DNA from: Bacteroidaceae bacterium
GTDB lineage: Bacteria > Bacteroidota > Bacteroidia > Bacteroidales > Bacteroidaceae
Length of the DNA stretch: 64,000 nt
NCBI GenBank assembly: GCA_017379075.1
Contig: JAFNXL010000008.1
Span: forward strand, 1-64,000
Direction of reading: 5' to 3'
A program made the translations under genes and the position numbers. Position 1 is the stretch's first letter. Every line of letters starts with the position of its first letter. Below, one piece after another: positions 43,909-54,114 of this stretch. The notes beneath the pieces are model-generated. The model searched no databases and was not told the DNA's origin. It worked only from the letters and a program-made list of their open reading frames with translations.

Positions 43909-45921
43909 ATGAAGATGGACGCAAAAATCATTGCCTGGCTGTGTGGCGGAATGCTGGCGCTGGCCGGATGTGCTGAAGAGGCAACATTGAAAAAAGGTTG
44001 TTGGGAACTGAGCCTTGACCAGAAGTCGGGAGGCATAGACATCAGGAAAGATTCTTTATGCGTGTTCGAGGATCTGTATGCTGCATACAAGTTGTCTGAC
44101 AGTACCATAACCACACTGGATTATGAGGATTGTGCTGTGTCGGTCGAAGAGATTACCGATGCGTTCGGAAAGGGATTCAGGTATGAGGTTTCCTATACGG
44201 ATGAAATGTTGCCGGCGTTGGTGCAATCGTTTTATGTGTATCCCGATAAGGATTATATTTTGACAGATTTCACCTTGTCTTCCGATGAAGAGGTGGCTTC
44301 CAATTACATGGCACCGGTTAATGTGGACCAAATGCCCCAGGTGTTGGCCGATGGCAAGGACAATCGCGCCCTTTTCATTCCGTTTGATAATGATTGCTGG
44401 ATAAGATACCGTTCCTGTCCGCTCACGTTTGACGAACTGACCAGTTATGAGGTGACGGCGGTGTACAACAATGACAACCGCCATGCGCTGGTGGTGGGTT
44501 CGGTGGAGCATGACAACTGGAAGACGGCTGTTGTCATGGGGCGTGGCAATGCACACAATATCGGTTCGCTGAAGTGTTACGGAGGAGTGGCCGACAAGAC
44601 CACCCGTGACAGCAAGCCCCACGGCACATTGAGGGGAATAACCATTAAGTCGCCCAAAATCCTCTTTGGCTGTTTTGACGACTGGCGCTTGGGTATGGAA
44701 GAATACGCCTCCGCTAATGCTACAGTGGCTCCCCCTAAGGCATGGGACAAGGCCGTTCCTTTCGGATGGAACAGTTGGGGCGCACTTCAGTTCAAGCTTC
44801 GCTACCCTAAGGCATTGGAGGTTTCTGACTATTATGCACGCCATCTGCAACCCAACCATTTTGCCAATAGGGACAATCTGGTCTATATTGGTCTGGATTC
44901 TGGTTGGAATATCTTTTCGGAAGAGGAACTGAAGGATTTTGTTGACCGTTGCAAGGCCAACGGCCAGGTGGCTGGTGTGTATTGGACACCGTTTACAGAC
45001 TGGGGAAAGAACCCGGAACGCAAGATAAAGGAATTGCCTGGATGCAAATACAAGGATGTGTACCTCTATGCCAACGGAAAGCCGCAAGAATTGGACGGAG
45101 CCTATGCTTTGGATCCCACCCATCCGGCAGTAGAGGCCATGATGAAGAAAACATCCGAACTGTTCCATCGGGTTGGCTTTGAATATGTGAAGATGGATTT
45201 TATGACCCATGGCGCAATGGAAGCGGACAAGTGGCACAATCCTGCCATTCAGACAGGCATACAGGGATACAACTATGGGATGAAATTGTTGGACAAGTAT
45301 TTTGGAGACATGTACATGAATCTTTCCATCTCGCCCATCTTCCCAGCCCACTATGCGCAGTCCAGACGCATTGCTTGTGATGCCTGGAACAAGATAAAGG
45401 ATACCGAATACACGCTGAACGCACTCTCTTACGGATGGTGGATGGATCGTGTGTATCAGTATAACGATCCTGACCATATTGTGCTGAGAGAGGCTACGGA
45501 CGGCGAGAACCGTGCGCGTGTTACCTCGGGCGTCATTACTGGTATTTTCATTGCCGGAGACGACTTCAGCGCAGAAGGACCAGAAGAGGTCAAGGAAAAG
45601 GCAATGAAATATCTGACAAATGCGGAAGTCAATGCCATCGCCAATGGAGAGGCTTTCCGTCCCGTGTATGGAAATGGAGAGAAATCGGAGTGTCAGTTTG
45701 TACGTATTGACGGAGAGGATAAGGCTTATTATGCCGTTTTTAACTATACTGAAGAGGAACAGAAAACGACAACGCCTCTATCAGACCTTGGACTGGATGC
45801 CTCTTCCTCATACGAGGCAAAGGAACTGTGGACTGGAAACCGCATGACACTTAAGGGGAAAATCCAGGTAACGCTTCCGCCCAGCGATGTGGCGGTGTTT
45901 TCCATTACTCGCCAAAAATAG
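43909..45921 (+). CDS. Alpha-galactosidase-like lipoprotein (clan GH-D)
   Basis: A 670-residue protein with a lipoprotein signal ending LALAGCAEE (lipobox LAGC, Cys about residue 23), so it is probably membrane-anchored. An N-terminal beta domain (about 30-270) precedes a TIM barrel with PFGWNSWGALQFK, YIGLDSGWN, YWTPFTDWGK, YALDPTHPAVE and FEYVKMDFMTHG, where the Asp of KMDF is the clan GH-D nucleophile. The acid/base may be the Asp in CDAWNKIKDTEY. GH27- or GH36-type alpha-galactosidase or related activity is likely. A C-terminal beta sandwich ends it. The weak TAACTTTA element just upstream could be its promoter. Confidence 0.82.
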   Translation: MKMDAKIIAWLCGGMLALAGCAEEATLKKGCWELSLDQKSGGIDIRKDSLCVFEDLYAAYKLSDSTITTLDYEDCAVSVEEITDAFGKGFRYEVSYTDEMLPALVQSFYVYPDKDYILTDFTLSSDEEVASNYMAPVNVDQMPQVLADGKDNRALFIPFDNDCWIRYRSCPLTFDELTSYEVTAVYNNDNRHALVVGSVEHDNWKTAVVMGRGNAHNIGSLKCYGGVADKTTRDSKPHGTLRGITIKSPKILFGCFDDWRLGMEEYASANATVAPPKAWDKAVPFGWNSWGALQFKLRYPKALEVSDYYARHLQPNHFANRDNLVYIGLDSGWNIFSEEELKDFVDRCKANGQVAGVYWTPFTDWGKNPERKIKELPGCKYKDVYLYANGKPQELDGAYALDPTHPAVEAMMKKTSELFHRVGFEYVKMDFMTHGAMEADKWHNPAIQTGIQGYNYGMKLLDKYFGDMYMNLSISPIFPAHYAQSRRIACDAWNKIKDTEYTLNALSYGWWMDRVYQYNDPDHIVLREATDGENRARVTSGVITGIFIAGDDFSAEGPEEVKEKAMKYLTNAEVNAIANGEAFRPVYGNGEKSECQFVRIDGEDKAYYAVFNYTEEEQKTTTPLSDLGLDASSSYEAKELWTGNRMTLKGKIQVTLPPSDVAVFSITRQK

Positions 45922-45950
45922 GCAATAAGGTGTCTTCTTGCGGATATAAT

Positions 45951-45987
45951 ATAACCGGAGGCATAAAAGCCCCCGGCTATTTTATTT
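45951..45987 (+). terminator. Terminator after the GH-D lipoprotein
   Basis: CCGGAGGC (45955-45962) pairs with GCCCCCGG (45969-45976), with one mismatch, followed by CTATTTTATTT. Confidence 0.7.
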
Positions 45988-46023
45988 CCCGTCTTTTCAG
46001 ACGGCTTTTCGCTCATTCGTTAA

Positions 46024-46060
46024 TCACTCATTGCTCATCGCTCATTACTCATTGCTCATC
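46024..46060. repeat. Short tandem CATTGCTCAT repeats
   Basis: CATTGCTCAT, CATTA and CTCATCGCTC words repeat in the gap between two convergent genes. The reverse complement words (GAGCAATGAG) recur at 60686-60726, and related GAGTGATGAG/GCTCACCGCTC words lie in the 1-300 and 54090-54270 gaps. Confidence 0.6.
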
Positions 46061-46067
46061 TCTCCTC

Positions 46068-48191
46068 TTACCAGATATCTTCCGGCGTTTCGGGGTTGTC
46101 ATAAACTTCTTTGGGACAATACTCCAGATAGTCTACATAGAACTCGCGGCTGGCATCGTCAAGTACGGTCTTGAAGCGTAGGTAATAGGTCTCGTCTGCC
46201 TTCATGGGCTCGCGTACAATGATGCGGCGGATAATCAGTGGGTCGGCGCGTGCCATTACGGCCATGCCGGTTCCGCCGTCGCAATAGCAGTTGGCGCCTT
46301 TCATAAAACCATTATTGCGCATTTTCTTGTCCACTTCTGCGTTGTAGTCCTGGTCGTCTTCCAAGTCTCTTTCCCAACCCACGTTGCTGGGGAAGGTGCC
46401 GGCTGTGGTTCGGCGCTCCAGACCACTCATACGGATGTCCATGGGAATGCCCATAGGAGCGAGGCGTTCTTTGTCGCTTCCCCAGTAGAACTGTACCATG
46501 CCTCGGTTGTATCCGTCGCTTTGGATGTTGAAGCGCAGTTCATAGATACCGTCTTCTGGTACGGGAGGCAGACGGAAGGTTACGTCCAGGTTTCCGCGGA
46601 TATTCAGCTCGTCTCCCTGATAGTTCTTCATGCTGGACCCCCATCCGTTATAATAGAAATAGTAGCTGTCGTCTTCAACCCAACAGTCGTCCAGATAAGG
46701 GTATTCGCTGCTAAAGGGGATGCCGGTGTGGCTCATGCTGTAGTATTGTGAACGGATGTCGTTGTTCATCAGTTCCGGCATTTGGGCGGCAATGTCCCAG
46801 CGGATGCGCTCCTTGTGCAGGTTGCGGCGGATTTCGGGACTGTAGGCCAGTATTTCATTGAGCGGATAGACGATGCCGTTGCGTACATTGAACTCACCGT
46901 CAGTTTCAGGTGGACTTACACGGATACCAGTTTTGTCGGGGTCGCAGCTCAACTCAATGTATTCGCCCTTGCGTCCGTTGTCAATATTGGGAAAACGGTT
47001 GATGCACACACCGTTGCTCTGGGGACTTTCCAGGAACTTCATCAGACGGCGCTTACCCATGGTGGTGTAGTATTCGTATGTTACGATGGACGCTTCCTTG
47101 TCATGGATGGAGTATCCTTTCTCGTTCCAGTGGATAACCATGCGGTCTGCAGCCAGTCGCATGGGCAGGAAATGGTAGGTGACAAAGCGGTTCAACAGAT
47201 TGTCCTCGTGTGTGTAGTCCTCGTCCACCTTTGCATCGGGGTAGAGGTTCTGGGTCTGCAGATAGTCCATGACATCGCTTACGGTGATGTCTAGCGGTTC
47301 CTTGCCCAGTTCCTTTTGCCAGAAGGAGTCGGTCTCGGCAAAATAGGTGTATCCGTAATAACGGTGTTCTGGCACCTTTCCTTGGGTGAATCCGATACCG
47401 GAAGTGTGTTCCACAGTTTTGGTAATCAGTCCTTCCTGGTAACGCTTTTCATACTCGTCGTCCCTGTATTTGTAGAGCGTATCCAGCATGCCCACGGTCT
47501 TGACAAGCATGGCAGATACGTAATATCCTGTTCTTTTCTCGTTGTAGATGGCTTCCAGCAGGTAGCCCAGGGTGTTGTTGGTGGGAGCCACCACGTTGTG
47601 CATACAGTGGATGACACCGTTCTCGGTTTGTATATCTCGGTTATAGACATCCACGCTTGCGCCGTTGATCCAAATGCTGTCCGGCACGTCGCAATAGGTA
47701 ACCACCAGTTTACGCTGATACATATTGGAGAGGGGAAACTCGCCCTTGTTCATTACGGGGAAATTGGCGGTTTCATAGGGCAGCAGGTTGTCGCCCATGT
47801 CAATGATGCTGTTGTACACGATTACCTGTCGCACGGAGTCAAGCGTTGTGGAATCACGGAAACCGTCCCAGTCGGGTGTGTCAATGATGCCCTTCATGGC
47901 AAGTGTGTCCAAATAGAGCTGTATGGCATTATTGGTGGGCGCGAACACGGTGTAGTTTCCTCGTGCCGCAAGCAACTGTTTGAGTGTGGACTCGGAGATG
48001 GGGCCTACTTTTACCTTTCCCAGCAAGTCTACATACTGGCTGTACTTGTCTTGTTTGGACAGGTAACTGTACACGGTCTCTTCGGTGAAAACATAACGGG
48101 CAGACATGTCAATATGTTCCTTGCATCCGATGAAGGCCATAGCGGTGATCAGACCCAGAATGATTTTTCTCAGTTTTTCATGTCGCATCAT
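46068..48191 (-). CDS. Fasciclin-domain lipoprotein
   Basis: A 707-residue exported lipoprotein; LGLITAMAFIGCKE gives the lipobox (FIGC) near residue 22. At least one fasciclin (FAS1) adhesion domain is clear near residues 55-180 (RGNYTVFAPTNNAIQLYLD), and a second FAS1-like stretch may include HCMHNVVAPTNNTLG. The C-terminal about 200 residues form a beta-rich domain with YELRFNIQSDGYNRG and TYYLRFKTVLDDASREFYVDY-type strands. FAS1 lipoproteins are usually surface adhesion or SusD-like associated proteins. It converges on the GH-D lipoprotein. MMRH or MRH may start; the first ATG is used. Confidence 0.83.
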   Translation of the reverse strand: MMRHEKLRKIILGLITAMAFIGCKEHIDMSARYVFTEETVYSYLSKQDKYSQYVDLLGKVKVGPISESTLKQLLAARGNYTVFAPTNNAIQLYLDTLAMKGIIDTPDWDGFRDSTTLDSVRQVIVYNSIIDMGDNLLPYETANFPVMNKGEFPLSNMYQRKLVVTYCDVPDSIWINGASVDVYNRDIQTENGVIHCMHNVVAPTNNTLGYLLEAIYNEKRTGYYVSAMLVKTVGMLDTLYKYRDDEYEKRYQEGLITKTVEHTSGIGFTQGKVPEHRYYGYTYFAETDSFWQKELGKEPLDITVSDVMDYLQTQNLYPDAKVDEDYTHEDNLLNRFVTYHFLPMRLAADRMVIHWNEKGYSIHDKEASIVTYEYYTTMGKRRLMKFLESPQSNGVCINRFPNIDNGRKGEYIELSCDPDKTGIRVSPPETDGEFNVRNGIVYPLNEILAYSPEIRRNLHKERIRWDIAAQMPELMNNDIRSQYYSMSHTGIPFSSEYPYLDDCWVEDDSYYFYYNGWGSSMKNYQGDELNIRGNLDVTFRLPPVPEDGIYELRFNIQSDGYNRGMVQFYWGSDKERLAPMGIPMDIRMSGLERRTTAGTFPSNVGWERDLEDDQDYNAEVDKKMRNNGFMKGANCYCDGGTGMAVMARADPLIIRRIIVREPMKADETYYLRFKTVLDDASREFYVDYLEYCPKEVYDNPETPEDIW

Positions 48192-48252
48192 AATATTTCG
48201 TGTTTTGTTGTTTTAAACGGTATTTTGGTGGTATGTTTGCCATTTCTATTTG

Positions 48253-48260
48253 CAAATATA
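48253..48260 (-). promoter_or_regulatory. -7 promoter element of the fasciclin gene
   Basis: TATATTTG on the minus strand lies 62 bases upstream of the ATG at 48191. Confidence 0.6.
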
Positions 48261-48327
48261 CATTTTTTCCGTTTTTTATAAGAATTTTTAACACGGAAAA
48301 TGCATGTGGAAAGGTAAAAAACGGGCG

Positions 48328-49254
48328 TTACTGGCGTTTCCTTTTTATGAATTTCCGCATGAAACGGTTAAGTGAGCACAAAATGCGGATGCCGAAGATG
48401 TTGAAGAGGATGGTTTTCATGCAAATGATGGAGCGGAAGCGGATGTAGGGGATGACAGGCTTGTCTCCGCTCAGTTCATGGGCGTAGATTTGGATGTTTA
48501 CCAGTTCCAGGTAGTACCGCTCGTCTCCGTCGGGTGCCAGTGCCGGCATTTGTATGGCTTTCATGTGCGCCTGGAGCAGGGAGCGGTAGGCCTCTGCATC
48601 GGCCAGTGCGGTTATGCCGTTGCGGTTGTATGTGTAATGGTAGCATCCCGTGCCCGCTGTGGCAAGGCTTCGGCATTGGGCAAGTAACAGCGGCAGGGTG
48701 TGCATGTCTTCAAAAACTTTCCCTCTCGGAAAACGTATGTTTTGGAAGAGTTGTCGGCGGTATATCTTGTTCCAGGCGTAGGAGTGTCTCCAACCTTCAG
48801 TCTGGTGCCAGTAGTGGCGGATGTCGGTGTAGACGGTCTCTTCAAATGTCAGGAGGTGTCGTTTGTCGGAACCTTCGTGTTCCTGGACGGGAAATTCCAC
48901 GAAGTCCACTTCCTCGTGAGCCTCCAGAAAACAGACCAAAGGATGGTAGGTAAGAGGGGAAAGGTAGTCGTCCGAGTCCACAAACGTGAGGAATTCTCCT
49001 TGTGCCGCATCAATTCCGGCGTTGCGCGCATCGCTCAGTCCGCCGTTCTTCTTGTGGATGACACGGATCCGACTGTCGCGCAATGCCCACTCGTCGCACA
49101 TGGCTGGGCAGCGGTCGGGCGAACCGTCATCTACCAGAATGATTTCCATTCCGGAACACTTTTGTGCCACAATGCTTTCTATGCATCGGTCCAGCGTGTC
49201 TTCTACCTTATATATAGGTACGATGACGCTCAGCTTCCGCCCTCTGTCTGTCAT
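48328..49254 (-). CDS. Family 2 glycosyltransferase
   Basis: A 308-residue GT2 enzyme with VIVPIYKVEDTLDRCIES, ILVDDGSPDRC, KKNGGLSDARNAGIDAAQ and FVDSDDYLSP, the full CPS/EPS-type signature including the DxD metal site. The C-terminal part ends in a basic, helical region without a clear membrane segment. It lies 14 bases after the rhamnosidase gene, in a possible run with it and the ArnT-like gene. Substrates are unknown. Confidence 0.9.
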   Translation of the reverse strand: MTDRGRKLSVIVPIYKVEDTLDRCIESIVAQKCSGMEIILVDDGSPDRCPAMCDEWALRDSRIRVIHKKNGGLSDARNAGIDAAQGEFLTFVDSDDYLSPLTYHPLVCFLEAHEEVDFVEFPVQEHEGSDKRHLLTFEETVYTDIRHYWHQTEGWRHSYAWNKIYRRQLFQNIRFPRGKVFEDMHTLPLLLAQCRSLATAGTGCYHYTYNRNGITALADAEAYRSLLQAHMKAIQMPALAPDGDERYYLELVNIQIYAHELSGDKPVIPYIRFRSIICMKTILFNIFGIRILCSLNRFMRKFIKRKRQ

Positions 49255-49268
49255 ATACGTCTGGTCCC

Positions 49269-52200
49269 TTATTTCTCCATTCTTACCATTACGGGACCGA
49301 GCAAACCGTTCGCACGCAGTTTTTCTTCTTTCCTTGGTCCGGAGATGACCCAGGTCTTGCGTTCCGCTTCGGGCAGTCCGGCATCATAGACCAGGCGGTT
49401 GAACCAACTGCTCGTTACGTCTATCTCCAGGGTGTTGTCGCCTTTCTTCAGTGCTTTGGTGATGTTGGCCTGATAAGGTTCGGTCCACAATGTGCCCAGT
49501 TCCTGTCCGTTCAGGCGTACCACGGCGATCATTTCCACGTTGCCCAAATGTAGCGTATAGTTTGCACCCTTCTCCACCTTGTTCATGTGCAGGGTGGTAC
49601 GGTATGTGGCGGTACCGCTGAAAGCCTTTCCTTCGGCGGATGAAATCATCTCGTGCCAAGGTTTCAGTGAGGTGATGGTCAGCGGCGCGTTAATGCCCCA
49701 TCCTTCGGGGAAGGAAACGGTCCATGTCTGTTCAGAAAGCAGGGTGGATGTAACCTCCTGTTGTGGTTTGGCTTGTGAAGGCTTGCCGTCATGATGGAAA
49801 ACCACGAAAGCGCATTCTGCCCTTGACAGCACGATGTCCATGCGGGTCTTGCCGTCTTGTTGGGTGCAGGGAATTTCCTTGACGGTTCCGCTTACGGGAT
49901 TCCATATTTCCACACGTCCGGTACAGTTGAACTCCACTTCTCCACTGAACGGAGTTTCGCGGTCGGCACATACGAAATACCAGTCGGCACCTTCTGCTTT
50001 GCGGTGCAGCCATTGGTTGCCTATTCCGGTAACGTCGGGCTGAATGTTCAGGTGCTCCAGCGCGTTTTCCAAACTCATCTGGCTGAATACACGTCCGTTG
50101 CCTAACGTATGTGCTTGAGGTGCGTTCTTGGGCCAAAGTGTGGCCACGGCGGCCTCATAACGTGCAGCCTGTCGGTCTCCGTTGCCAAGTGTGGCCATGC
50201 CGGTGGGCATGTCTGCCACAAGGATACCGCCCTGCTTCACCAACTCAACCAACCGCTCCAATGTTTCGGGCTGCATGCGTCCGGGTTGGGGAATCCAAAG
50301 CACGGGATAAGTGATGCCGTCTGGTGTGGTCCACTTGCCGTTCTTTACACTCAGACGGGTAAGCAGCGCATCGGGGTTGCAGTAGTCATAACGGTAGCCC
50401 ACAGGGAAGGGGTAGAACTGGTCAGGTTTCTGTTGGTATTCGTCGCCAATGTACCACAGCACGCTGCTTATGGGTTTTCCGCGTTCCATCATGTAGGTGC
50501 ATCGTGCCAGATAGGAAGTGAATGCCGGCATGTGCTTCCACCATGTCTGTCCACGCAGGAAGGGGCTTCCGATGCCGCTTCCGAAACTGGTGCCGGGGAA
50601 ATACTTTGATGCGCCGGGGTTGTGTGTATAGGTGTGGAACACAAAGTGGGACATGCCGTCCAGCAGATTTTGGTTGGCCACGTCCTTCAGCATCTGCCAG
50701 TGTTCGTCCCAGGTGAGGACAAAAGAGGTGAACGATTCTGCCGATACACGGGGTTTGCCGTACATTCTTGCGGCAGAGGCCGTGGGACGTATGGGTTTGT
50801 AGTTGCGGTTGTACAGGAAGTTGGTGAACGGTTGCCAGAATTCGCACATCGGCACGTCGGCAAACTTGTAATATTCCATCGGGTCGGCAGGCGTAATGTC
50901 GCCGCCGGCGGTTTCATAGGTGCAGGTCAGCCCGTTTGCGTGTGCCAGACGGCTCATTTCGCCGAAGAAGTTGTTCACGAAAAGACTGTTCAGTGTCTTG
51001 CGCCAGTCCACCAGGAAACGTGCGGTGGTTTCTGGGCTGTCAATCACAAAGCCGAAGAGGGCAGGCATCCATTGTTCCAGGGGATAGCTGGCAATGCGGC
51101 GGAAGTCCTGTGGCATGTTCTTTGTCCAGGTTTGTGAATAGCATTCCCAACTGTCCATCAGCATATTGCTGACCAGTCCCTTTACGGGACCGTTTGCCAT
51201 GTGGCCGATGTAGTTCTTGAAGTGCAGCGCGGCTCCCGATGGGTCAAGCTTGTTGCATTCCCATCCTGTGGCTTCTGCCGGAGCGGGTCCGTTGCGGCGT
51301 CCGGTGTTGATGTGGCCTATGCGCAGGATGGTCCATTCGTCTTGCGGAGCTTTCCAACTCAGTTTGCCGTCGGCATCCATCTTGTCTGTCAGATTTATAA
51401 TCATGTTTCCTTTTACATAAGCCTCTGCCGACTGTTTCGCAGAGGCGCTTTCGGGCAATACGGTGCGCAGTGTCCATCCGGCCTCGCCTTCCCAGTTTTG
51501 TTTGCGTGCGGCGGAAAGCAACCTGACAGAAGAGATGTTCATGTTGTGCCGGTTGTGGATCAATACACGGTAGTGCTGGCAGTCGGGTTGTTCGGCAAGC
51601 GCCAGTGAAATGGTATGCGAGTCTTGCCAGTTTGAATATGGCATGGGGGTTTCCAACACTTTGTGTACACGTCCGTTACGGTCTATGGCCTCCACCTGCA
51701 GGTTGATGCCTGGGTCAACGCCAAAGTCGTGGTTGAACTTGTCGATGGGCGAGAACTCCAGCGTTCTTGCCACAGCAGGTTTGTCCAGTCTGATGTCTAT
51801 GATGTTGGGTGCGTCGGGAGTTGTCGGCTTGAAGTTGTACTTGCCGGTGAACAGCGGTTCTTCGGTGTCGCCCAACGGGGTGGGGAAGGCCAGTACGATG
51901 ACATCGCGGTAGTCGCGGTTGGGGTCGCCGGCCTCCTTTGCCTTGGGCAGTATGATGTCGCCTGTATGTCCTTCCTTGATGTCGTATCGGCTGTAAGTGA
52001 GGTGGCGCATGGTATGGTCGAAGTCAATCCACGGTCCGCCGCTCATGGCCCATCCCGGACAGTTCTGCATGGTAAATCGCAGACCAAGGCGTTGCGCTTC
52101 GCTGGCGGTGTGCTGTACCAGACTTTCCCATTTGTCGCTCAGACAGTACACCGGCTCGGTAACGCCCTTCCATCCGTCGGAAAAACCTCCGCCGTGGAAA

Positions 52201-52463
52201 AACTGTACGCCAGCCAGCCCCGAAGCGGCAATGGCCTCCAGGTCGGCTGTGATTCCGGCGCGGTCCACGTTGCCGTTTACATAGTGGAACCATGTTTCCG
52301 GGAAGAACATTTTCTTGGGTGAATGGAACAGCGTGGCGTCCTGCGCGTCAAAAGGGCGCTGGAGCAACGTGGTGTCGGGTATGGCTTTTACAATTTCTTT
52401 ATCTGCGTAAATCGGACAGATGCCTGCAAGGGCAAAAAGGGCGATAAGGCTTTTTTTCATCAT
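49269..52463 (-). CDS. Secreted alpha-L-rhamnosidase-like glycoside hydrolase (GH106-like)
   Basis: A 1064-residue exported enzyme; the start at 52463 gives MMKKSLIALFALAGICPIYA as signal peptide and lies 1 base after the ArnT-like stop. ETWFHYVNGNVDRAGITADL and SGLAGVQFFHGGG mark the N-terminal barrel typical of GH106 proteins. NCPGWAMSGGPWID and YETAGGDITPADPMEY also fit. The last about 180 residues are a GH2-like sugar-binding sandwich (HLGNVEMIAVVRLNGQELG, WTEPYQANI). It would remove rhamnose from plant pectin or a bacterial glycan. An earlier ATG at 52487 overlaps the previous gene and precedes no better signal peptide. Confidence 0.82.
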   Translation of the reverse strand: MMKKSLIALFALAGICPIYADKEIVKAIPDTTLLQRPFDAQDATLFHSPKKMFFPETWFHYVNGNVDRAGITADLEAIAASGLAGVQFFHGGGFSDGWKGVTEPVYCLSDKWESLVQHTASEAQRLGLRFTMQNCPGWAMSGGPWIDFDHTMRHLTYSRYDIKEGHTGDIILPKAKEAGDPNRDYRDVIVLAFPTPLGDTEEPLFTGKYNFKPTTPDAPNIIDIRLDKPAVARTLEFSPIDKFNHDFGVDPGINLQVEAIDRNGRVHKVLETPMPYSNWQDSHTISLALAEQPDCQHYRVLIHNRHNMNISSVRLLSAARKQNWEGEAGWTLRTVLPESASAKQSAEAYVKGNMIINLTDKMDADGKLSWKAPQDEWTILRIGHINTGRRNGPAPAEATGWECNKLDPSGAALHFKNYIGHMANGPVKGLVSNMLMDSWECYSQTWTKNMPQDFRRIASYPLEQWMPALFGFVIDSPETTARFLVDWRKTLNSLFVNNFFGEMSRLAHANGLTCTYETAGGDITPADPMEYYKFADVPMCEFWQPFTNFLYNRNYKPIRPTASAARMYGKPRVSAESFTSFVLTWDEHWQMLKDVANQNLLDGMSHFVFHTYTHNPGASKYFPGTSFGSGIGSPFLRGQTWWKHMPAFTSYLARCTYMMERGKPISSVLWYIGDEYQQKPDQFYPFPVGYRYDYCNPDALLTRLSVKNGKWTTPDGITYPVLWIPQPGRMQPETLERLVELVKQGGILVADMPTGMATLGNGDRQAARYEAAVATLWPKNAPQAHTLGNGRVFSQMSLENALEHLNIQPDVTGIGNQWLHRKAEGADWYFVCADRETPFSGEVEFNCTGRVEIWNPVSGTVKEIPCTQQDGKTRMDIVLSRAECAFVVFHHDGKPSQAKPQQEVTSTLLSEQTWTVSFPEGWGINAPLTITSLKPWHEMISSAEGKAFSGTATYRTTLHMNKVEKGANYTLHLGNVEMIAVVRLNGQELGTLWTEPYQANITKALKKGDNTLEIDVTSSWFNRLVYDAGLPEAERKTWVISGPRKEEKLRANGLLGPVMVRMEK

Positions 52464-52464
52464 G

Positions 52465-53916
52465 TTATTCTGATTTAAGGGGTTCAAAACGATAGAGCAG
52501 TATGTTTTGCTTCACATCGCAACTGCGATGAGGATCCAGCTCTACTGGCAGGAAGCGGAATTTGTCTTGTGATTGGATAAAGTCGGGCGCGTCTTTCTCG
52601 CCGATAATCAGATAGCCTTCTGGCTGTGCGGGTCCCGTGCTTTTCCATGCATCCACTTTGTCCTTCAGGTAATAGTTGATGGTGAAGAAGTGCATCGGAT
52701 TGCCCGGCGCTCCGCCCGATACATGGCTGGTCAGGTATTTGTCGCCCACAATGCGTTGTATCTCCCTGGCGGTGTTCAGGTCACTTTTTCGGTTCAGGAA
52801 GAAGAAGGGCAGCACCACGGCGAATGCCAGCGTGAACAATCCCACAGAAACGCCTGTGGCACGCTTGATGAACCGTGGCGAAAATACTTTCTGCATATAC
52901 AAGGCGATGAAATAAGCCACAAAGGGATACATGGGCAGGATGTATACGCCGCGTTTGCTCTTGGGGATGCAATAGAATACAAAGATGACAGTAGCCGCTA
53001 CCAGAGAGAACAACTCAACGGGTTCGATTTGTGTGAACTTGCGCTTGATGCCCTCCAAACTCCATTTGCGGCGTAGCCCGGGCAGCAGCACCAAAGTCCA
53101 AGGCAGCAGTCCGGCTGGCAGCATCACAAAATAGTACCACAATCCGTTCTCGTGGCTGGCATAGCTCATTTTGCCCAGGAAACGGTCGATGTTCTCTTCC
53201 TTTACCAGACGTAGGAATTCCTCTCCACCCTGTTGGTAGGCGGCATAGTACCACACGGCAGGCAGGATGAGTGAGGCCAGGGCTGTGGCGGCCAGACTGA
53301 AGAATACACGGAAGAAGTTCTCGCGTCGCAGGAGCAGATACAATCCCGTGACACCACAGGGCAGAACAATGGCCACTGGGCCTTTGGTCAGTGTGCCCAG
53401 ACTCATCATCAGAATGGCCAGCCAGGGCACGGGCCGGCAACGTTCATGCTCGGTCCATCGGGCAAAGGCGTATATGGCACCCACAATGCAGAACGTCAGC
53501 ACCATGTCCACACGGCAGGCGTGTGCGGAACGGAACACCTCAAAGCACCCCAGACATATCAGGGCGGCGGTGAGTGCCGTCTGTGCGTTGCGCCTTTTTG
53601 CGTAGTAGACATACATCCACACCATCATCAGCAGGGCGGTCAGTGCGCTCGGAAAACGTGCAGCCCATTCGCTCATGCCGCCCAACACAGTGGCGGTGGC
53701 GGCAATGCACCAGTGGAAGAATGGGGGTTTGTAAGCCATTTCGCCACCGTTGTTATGTGGCAATATCCAATTGTCTTGCTGAATCATGGTCAGCGACACG
53801 ATGGCTTCGCGCGGCTCTCCCTTGGTGTTAAAATCGGAAAGTCCCAGCCAAGGCAATGTGGCAAGGACTGCCACAACAATGAGAATGAGTAAGTTTTTTT
53901 TCTGTAAAGTGTTCAT
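52465..53916 (-). CDS. ArnT/GT39-like membrane glycosyltransferase
   Basis: A 483-residue multi-pass membrane enzyme transferring a sugar from a polyprenyl-phosphate donor. The first loop has DFNTKGEPREAIVSLTM (acidic motif typical of the GT39/ArnT/PMT group), followed by NGGEMAYKPPFFHWCIAA and about ten hydrophobic segments. KSKRGVYILPMYPFVAYF is conserved in ArnT-like proteins. The start at 53916 is chosen; upstream codons run into a repeat-rich gap. The rhamnosidase starts 1 base after its stop. It may glycosylate lipid A or another lipid. Confidence 0.87.
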   Translation of the reverse strand: MNTLQKKNLLILIVVAVLATLPWLGLSDFNTKGEPREAIVSLTMIQQDNWILPHNNGGEMAYKPPFFHWCIAATATVLGGMSEWAARFPSALTALLMMVWMYVYYAKRRNAQTALTAALICLGCFEVFRSAHACRVDMVLTFCIVGAIYAFARWTEHERCRPVPWLAILMMSLGTLTKGPVAIVLPCGVTGLYLLLRRENFFRVFFSLAATALASLILPAVWYYAAYQQGGEEFLRLVKEENIDRFLGKMSYASHENGLWYYFVMLPAGLLPWTLVLLPGLRRKWSLEGIKRKFTQIEPVELFSLVAATVIFVFYCIPKSKRGVYILPMYPFVAYFIALYMQKVFSPRFIKRATGVSVGLFTLAFAVVLPFFFLNRKSDLNTAREIQRIVGDKYLTSHVSGGAPGNPMHFFTINYYLKDKVDAWKSTGPAQPEGYLIIGEKDAPDFIQSQDKFRFLPVELDPHRSCDVKQNILLYRFEPLKSE

Positions 53917-53935
53917 AAATGCTTGTTTCTTGCCG

Positions 53936-53943
53936 TAAAGATA
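53936..53943 (-). promoter_or_regulatory. Possible -7 element of the ArnT-like gene
   Basis: TATCTTTA on the minus strand is 19 bases upstream of the ATG at 53916. It misses the last G of TAnnTTTG, so the assignment is weak. Confidence 0.4.
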
Positions 53944-54114
53944 CAATGAAACGGGCAAATTCGCCAAAAAACAATGTCCAAAAAACAAAATTATAGGAGA
54001 TTGAATAACGATTTGTATTTCAAACGGCCAAACAAAATGGCCCAAATGCGGTGGATTGAGGATGTTTTTAGAGTAGACGTAGATACTTTTTAGTAATGAG
54101 CTGTGAGCGATGAG